DNA from: Calliopum simillimum
Lineage: Eukaryota > Arthropoda > Insecta > Diptera > Lauxaniidae
Assembly: GCA_951812925.1 (NCBI GenBank)
Contig: OX638370.1
Location: 35,839,948 to 35,903,947, forward strand
DNA length: 64,000 nt
Reading direction: 5' to 3'
The position numbers were made by a program, and so were the translations under genes. This document shows, in pieces, positions 58,858-64,000 of this stretch. Below the pieces are notes generated by a model. The model did no database searches and was not told where the DNA came from. It was given only the letters and a program-made list of their open reading frames with translations. The stretch's first letter is position 1. Each line of letters starts with the position of its first letter.

Positions 58858-59714
58858 GTATGTATGTATTCTCCTTTAACTCCTAGGAGAAGCATAGGGA
58901 CAATATGAAATCTCTCCATTTGTCACGATCCCTTGCGATGACTTTGATCTCTTGCCACGATTTTCCCGATTCTTGGATTTCCTTTTCCAACGACCTTTTC
59001 CAGTTGGTTTCGGGTCTACCACGTCTTCTACTGCCTTGTGGATTCCACTCAAGGGCCTGACGACAAACTTCGCTGTGTGATTTCCGGAGGGTGTGACCAA
59101 TCCATCCCCATTTGCGCAGCTTGATCTCGTTTGCTATAGCCTTCTGTTTGCATTTTTGATGTAGCTCGGCATTTGATATAGTGCGAGGCCACCAAACCTT
59201 TAGTATTCGCCTTAAGCATTTGTTGACAAATACTTGCAGCTTGTTCGTTAGTTGTTCAGTAACAAGCCACGTTTCGCACCCATATAACAAAACCGATTTC
59301 ACATTCGAATCAAAAATGCGCACTCTCGTTTTGGTCGATATAACGGATGAAGACCATATTTTGTTCAGTTGATCAAACGCGCCTTTTGCTTTCTTGAGTT
59401 GATATCCTCTTTTGCTCCACCATCCATGGAGATAATGCTGCCTAAATACGTGAAGCTATCGACGTTTCCGATGTCATCACTGCCAGCTTTAAACGTGATG
59501 CCATTGCTTGCGTTTAGCTTCATGCTTTTAGTCTTGGATACGTTGATTTTCAGGCCGGCCTTTTGTGATTCCAAGACAAGGTCTTCAATTTTGTTTTGCA
59601 TGTCTGAATGTTTGGATGATAAGAGGCAGATGTCGTCAGCATAGTCGAGGTCTTCTAGATGTTCAGTAAAGTTCCATTGGATACCTCTTTTGGCCTTATT
59701 AAGAGCTTTAGTAA
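58858..59714 (-). mobile_element. RTE-type LINE, 5'-truncated, 11-bp TSD
   Basis: GAGGAACTATT flanks it at 58847-58857 and 59715-59725. On the minus strand it reads the end of a reverse transcriptase and the RTE C-terminal region, then finishes in a short ATAC repeat tail (plus strand GTATGTATGTATT at 58858-58870). Such short tandem tails are usual for RTE elements. It is inserted in the 58553-61599 element. Older fragments of the same family are at 8798-8890 and 13315-13560. Confidence 0.9.
58883..59710 (-). pseudogene. RTE reverse transcriptase C-terminal part
   Basis: In order on the minus strand: GIQWNFTEHLEDLDYADDIC (catalytic YADD box), LVLESQKAGLKINVSKTKSM, VDSFTYLGSIISMDGGAKED, then after a frame change near 59380 RIFDSNVKSVLLYGCETW, CLRRILKVWWPRTISNAELH, LRKWGWIGHTLRK and SRRRGRPETNWKRSLEKEI, ending with a stop at 58883-58885. 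LLYGCETW and WGWIGHxLR are typical of RTE-clade proteins. It is 5' truncated and carries at least one frameshift. Confidence 0.88.
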
Positions 59715-60229
59715 GAGGAACTATTACTCAATGAAAAAATGCATAAGACTGACTTTATATTTCTTTTATACTATAATCAATAATTATTTCAAAAACGTGA
59801 TGTATTCGGGTAATGTGGACTACCCGATATTATATACCGTATATCAACTTTCATTACTATTACACCTTAAAAAGCTGATTGCATGTGTAGGACACCCAAA
59901 TTTGAGTAATGTTGAGTACAACTTTTCGTATGCTTCGGGAACCCTTATTCACTTGCTAGTATGTATTTGGTATATCTTACTAAAAATATTCTTTAATAAG
60001 CCTATAAAGCCATTTTATAGCAAATATAATCTAAAAAAATACTACTCGACTTTTAGTCAACAAAATTTGCGAATAACGGTACTACTTTAGGAAATGGACA
60101 GGGTGAGCCACATTACCCGAAACTTTTTTGTTCTAGCTATTTTTAGGTAGTTTCAATTTAACTGGCCTTACGTTAGAAAATGATGATATTTTAGTTTATG
60201 AATTACACTGTTCGACAATTTCGAACTTT

Positions 60230-61460
60230 TTTAAAAACACATAAGAAAATCCAAAAAATTTTTAAAGTAGACGTTAAAAAAAATACCCGTTTCTCGTGGT
60301 TTTTCTTCAGCTCGTCACATTTTTTTTAATCGATTTTTGAAGTTTTTTTATCCACTCTACATGAAAAAACCAAAAATACCGCATTCTTGCGTTAAATCGA
60401 TGAATTTAACTATATGATCCTTACATCTGAGGTGTATCATGTGTTCAGCAAACTTATGCAGGATATTACGGGAAATATTTTTGTATAAAATTTTAACCCT
60501 GTTTGACCCCCACATGTGGGTAATTTTTGCCCTTTTCTTAAAAAGTTACAAAAATTTCACCCAAAACAGGGAAATATTGAGTCAGTATGTACTACAGAAA
60601 TATTCGCTATAAAATTTCATTAGTAATTTTTAAATACGTAAAGGTCGAAATTTAAGCCCAAAACCAAAAAAATAGTCAAAATCAATAAGGACTTTTCACA
60701 TTGCATATTAATTACATCCCTGACGCGCTTACCTTAAGTTTTAAGAATTTTTTGTCTCTGGTAACTCTAAGTGAAATTTTTTGTAGGATATTTTTGCAAA
60801 TTTTTTTAACCCATTGTGGCTTAGTTTTAGAGAAAGGGGCCAAAAAGACCCATAAAAACAGGATATAATAGGTTATCCTAGGAAAATGATCCTTGTGTGA
60901 TTTCGTTATGATCTTGTAAGAACGAGTTTTGTCCAAAATGTAGTTTTAGAGTTTTACAGTAGGGTGAAATTTGGAAAATATTTATTGTTAGAAGTGCTTA
61001 CTGATTTTAACGATTTTTTTGCTTACGGGATAAAATTTTGATTTTTTGGTGTTCAGCAACTAGTAATGAAATTGTATAGCAAATATTTCTGTAGTACATA
61101 CTGACTCAATATTCCCCTGTTTTAGGTGTCATTTTTGTACCTCTTTAAGAAAAGGGCAAAAATGACCAACATGTGGGGGTTGTACAGGGTTAAAATTTTC
61201 TACAAAAATATTTCCCGCAATATCTTGCATAAGTTTGCTGAATAAATGATACACCTCAAATGTAAGGATCATATCGTTAAATTCATCGATTTAACACAAG
61301 AATGTGGTATTTTTGTTTTTTTCATGTACAGTGGATAAAAAAACTTCAAAAATCGATTAAAAAAAATGTGACGTGCTGGGGAAAAACCACGAGACACGGG
61401 TACTTTTTTTTAACGTCTCCTTTAAGAATTTTTTGGATTTTCTTATGTGTTTTTTTTTGT
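60230..61460. repeat. Long inverted repeat, arms about 395 bp
   Basis: Arm 60230-60622 (AAAACACATAAGAAAATCC … GTACTACAGAAATATTCGCT) is repeated inverted at 61063-61460 with roughly 85-90% similarity by eye. A 440-bp loop holds a dispersed repeat (60715-60965). Landmarks in both arms are ATCGATGAATTTAAC, GGTGTATCAT, CTTATGCA and the CCCCCACATGT motif. A transcript would form a long double-stranded hairpin. Confidence 0.85.
60715..60965. repeat. Dispersed 245-bp repeat, second full copy
   Basis: Matches 12110-12352 in order (GGTAACTCTAAGTGAAATTT, TTAACCCATTGTGG, AAAAAGACCCATAAAAACAG, GATATAATAGGTTA, TTCGTTATGATCTTG, TTTTACAGTAG). It lies exactly in the loop of the long inverted repeat. Confidence 0.75.
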
Positions 61461-61601
61461 GTCGAAAGGTGTTATCTAATAGTAAAAACAATAGAATAAC
61501 TAATACAAACTACTTAATTGACCAAACTAACCTACTACCATTACTTTGAAAGAAATTGGCAAAAAAAGAAAATGGTAACCACATTACCCTAAGTTACTCT
61601 A

Positions 61602-62252
61602 CATATGTTGCTACTATAAAGTATACTTTTAGTTCTTTTTAATGATATCTCTTTCGAAAATTCAGACATTGACAGCTGAGTTCGATAATCATAATCATTT
61701 AATGGCTTAGCTCTGGTTTTCGAGGTATTAAAGCTTAGAAATAAGTTATATGCATATTTCGCCCATTACGTAAAGAAAATTCAATATGGGGAATTCTACA
61801 AAAAGATGTAATTTAGCAACCCACTAGTTTTGAACATAAAACATTTAAAATTTGACATTCAAATGATCAATTTCATTACTTTCTAACGTTTTCTAAATGT
61901 TACATAGGTTACAGTAGTCATAAAAGTATTGTAGAACGATACAGGGGCCCTGAAAGGGTTAGAACGCTTATATAATGCCAGTCCGCAGCAACAAAAGTTG
62001 GCTTCAGAGCAAGTTTAAATACTTTTAAGTTAAAAAACTAGATAGTTGCGTAAGACATTTTTCAAATATGACTATTAAACTAAATCTTTGCGTGACTAGA
62101 AGCTTGTAACGTTGCACAATGGACACTTTTTTTTATCCTCAAGTTTTGTTCAATTCGGATCTAATTTGACTAACCTACCCTTGAAACACAATAGTTAAAA
62201 CTAAACATGAAACATATGATTCATATTTCTGAATATTTGTACTAAATGTTTC
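61602..62252. other. Intergenic, no recognised feature
   Basis: About 650 bases of AT-rich DNA between two mobile elements. There is no gene and no repeat partner seen. Confidence 0.55.
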
Positions 62253-62257
62253 CATCG

Positions 62258-63814
62258 CACACAGGTGCCAATCGAAGTAAAAGCTGGCCAAAAATCGTGA
62301 AATCGACTTGCGATTTCGATTATTTTTTCAGCCAAGTTTTGTAAAGAGAACACTAGCGCATGATTTGGCGTTTGAAATATTACGTAATATCAAGTTGGCT
62401 CTCTTGTACCTTAACGCAAAGTCGTAGTTCCTAGCACAGATTATTTTTCTTCTTTGCAAGAGTAATATTGTATGCGTTGTTATTAGTTTCCAAAACAAAA
62501 AAATGTTGAAAACGTCATTGGATAGCAAGGAGGACATCCGCGCGGTACGTAAATAATGATAATTGATACTAAATTAGAAAACATTAGTGCTTTTTTGAAT
62601 ACATGATATAAGGTTAGCTGCGAGGGATACAAATTGGAGAGTCATAGAGCTACAAAAAAAGCTCCACCAGGTTCCACTCTGGCGACAACGGGGTCTTTTT
62701 GTCAAATGATTTTTCTATAATTGGTGAAAAAATTGGGTGCTACTTTTTGCTACTTTGCTTCCTTTGCTTGCTCAGAGTGAGAGATTCTGACAGTCCGGAT
62801 GCTCTTAATGAAATTGCAGCCGTAGTTTGAAATATACCTTCTTGAAATTTCGTCATATGAAAGAATTTGCCTTTTTCTTTTCAAAAAATATATTTTGGAA
62901 GGTAAAAAAGGTGAACCTGGATACGCTTTTTGTAGTTGAGTACTAAAATAGTAGTAAATTTAGTACTTTTTACCAAATACAAAAAATTTGAGCTTGAGCT
63001 TATAGCTTAATTCAATACCTTTCCAGGAATGGTCTGAACGTGAAAAACGGTTAAGAAATGTCTAAGTTATTGACAATTATTTGAGGAGAGTTTGTCACAA
63101 TTTACAGATTTTGTCACACTTTGCACCCTTCCACAAGCCACGAAAAAAATCGCAAAATTTTTTTTTTGCACTTTCTTGAAGACTAGGCATGAAACAAAAC
63201 CATGTACCAAATTTCAGCCAAATCGGAAAAGGTGTAGCAGATCTTGTTACGCTAGGCATGGAATGGCTGTATTGCATTTTGAATTTTTTATATAAATGGG
63301 AGGTGCCACGCCCTCTCAGTGAAATTTGGACGGCTTACCTCAAAAAACGCTTTTAGTATAGAATGTTAAAACTTGCTTATATGGGAGGTGCCACGCCCTC
63401 CTGTCCGAAATTGCCTACTTTTTGCTCAAAGCTTACATTTAATATTTTTAGTATCTAAGTGAAATTTAGACGGCTTATCCTAAAAAACGCTTTTAGATTA
63501 GTATTTTGAAACTTTGTCTTATATGGGAGGTGCCACGCCTCCTTTCCCGATTTCACCCATTTTTTATTGAGAGCTTGCTTTTATCATCTTTAGTGTTTCA
63601 GTGAAATTCGGTTGGACTATCTCAAAAAACGCTTTCAGTATAGCATTTTTAAACTTTTGCTTATAAAGGAGGTGCCACGCCCCCTTGTCCGAACTCAACT
63701 TATTTTTGTTCAAAAGTTGCACTCACTATCCCTAGTGCCTAAAAACTGATTTTCAAAAGTTTACATGGAGAATTACATTTTTGGCCAGCTTTTACTTCGA
63801 TTGGCACCTGTGTG
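62258..63814. mobile_element. 1,557-bp element with 38-bp identical inverted termini and 5-bp TSD
   Basis: The termini 62258-62295 and 63777-63814 (starting CACACAGGTGCCAATCGAAG) are exact inverted copies over 38 bases. CATCG precedes and follows it (62253-62257, 63815-63819). The interior has no transposase frame. It contains a module shared with 11355-11690 (about 63000-63270) and a tandem array of GGGAGGTGCCACGCCC units (63298-63720). Identical ends suggest recent or constrained transposition. The superfamily is uncertain; five-base duplications occur in several groups, Transib among them. Confidence 0.88.
63298..63720. repeat. About 142-bp tandem repeats inside the element
   Basis: GGAGGTGCCACGCC starts units at about 63299, 63384, 63526 and 63668. 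The last two steps are about 142 bases and the first about 85, so the first unit is shortened. Each full unit continues with TCCGAA, TTTTTGCTCAAAGCTT-like text, GTGAAATT.GACGGCTTA-like text and AAAAAACGCTTT. Reversed relatives are at 17031, 17377 and 17508. Confidence 0.85.
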
Positions 63815-63819
63815 CATCG

Positions 63820-64000
63820 TGCAGAATTGATTATTGACTAGGACTAATATCTTCAACACAAAACATTGCGTAAGTATGCCTTTACCGTGGAAAAAAAATC
63901 CATATTATATTTATGTGTTAAACATACACACATTGAGCGAAAAAAACTTAAAATTTTATTTTGAAGTCTTTAAGCTTATTTATTTACCGTGCCATGCCTT
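63820..64000. other. Window end, no recognised feature
   Basis: AT-rich sequence with short A runs; nothing supportable is seen before the window ends. Confidence 0.5.

Larger units (their letters stand above)
58553..61599. mobile_element. About 3-kb foldback element with GGGTAATGTGG subterminal motifs
   Basis: The left end (TAGTAATTTAGGGTAATGTG) and the complement of the right end (GAGTAACTTAGGGTAATGTG) match and are bordered by TA (58551-58552, 61600-61601). GGGTAATGTGGAC is repeated at 58563, 58580 and 58594 and again near 59810; the reverse CCACATTACCC occurs at about 60108 and 61579. The sequence contains a nested RTE fragment (58858-59714) and a long inverted repeat (60230-60622 / 61063-61460). 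No transposase is readable. CCACATTACCCG at 60108 may be the right end of an inner element, so the unit could be composite. Confidence 0.65.

Noticed and set aside
59659..60090. 143-codon plus-strand frame
   Set aside because: It spans the edge of the RTE insertion and the host element, so it is a chance fusion.

Overview
The window is nuclear DNA of a higher fly. Its genes are short-exon, intron-bearing and AT-rich, their proteins read like Drosophila-type orthologues, and a DUF1091 secreted protein (a fly-expanded family) is present. The mobile elements (mariner, maT, hAT, Tc1 remnants, LINEs and many small foldback elements) also fit a schizophoran fly such as a tephritid or calyptrate. 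I cannot fix the species from the sequence.

Layout. A perfect (TAAA)n array (1-845) opens the window. Seven genes can be built exon by exon: Pgi (+, 2571-15415, 558 aa, with a 10.9 kb first intron full of mobile-element debris); a WDR43/UTP5-like SSU-processome protein (-, 17974-21176, 600 aa); an MRGBP/Eaf7-like NuA4/TIP60 subunit (+, 21529-22501, 218 aa), head to head with the previous gene; WDR70 (-, 26779-28866, 653 aa); SERAC1 (+, 30655-38114, 790 aa); the FACT subunit Ssrp (+, 44106-46642, 754 aa); and a DUF1091 secreted protein (+, 47136-50272, 192 aa). An eighth, unrecognised 91-aa gene lies at 23732-24007 (-). From about 50.3 kb to the end I see no host gene, only intergenic DNA and transposon remains.

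The genes do not form a pathway. They are housekeeping functions (glycolysis, ribosome biogenesis, chromatin, genome maintenance, phospholipid remodelling) in a cluster with close divergent promoters.

The most informative part is the mobile-element record. Several insertions keep readable target-site duplications (TSDs), so their ends can be placed to the base: hAT-type MITEs with 8-bp TSDs (5249-5643; 48432-48861, nested in a dead mariner); a 1.44 kb hAT remnant (42051-43492) carrying a TA-flanked MITE (42782-43219); a 177-bp element with a 9-bp TSD (52124-52300); a 1,557-bp element with 38-bp identical inverted termini and a 5-bp TSD (62258-63814); a 5'-truncated LINE with a 13-bp TSD (54507-57029); an RTE fragment with an 11-bp TSD (58858-59714) inside a roughly 3 kb foldback element (58553-61599); a DD37D maT transposon with a single stop codon (24992-26240); and an internally deleted mariner (10029-10874). 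I found no CRISPR array, rRNA or convincing tRNA, and no evidence of a new multi-gene system. The candidates for novelty are the small transposon families and their unusual internal repeat arrays.
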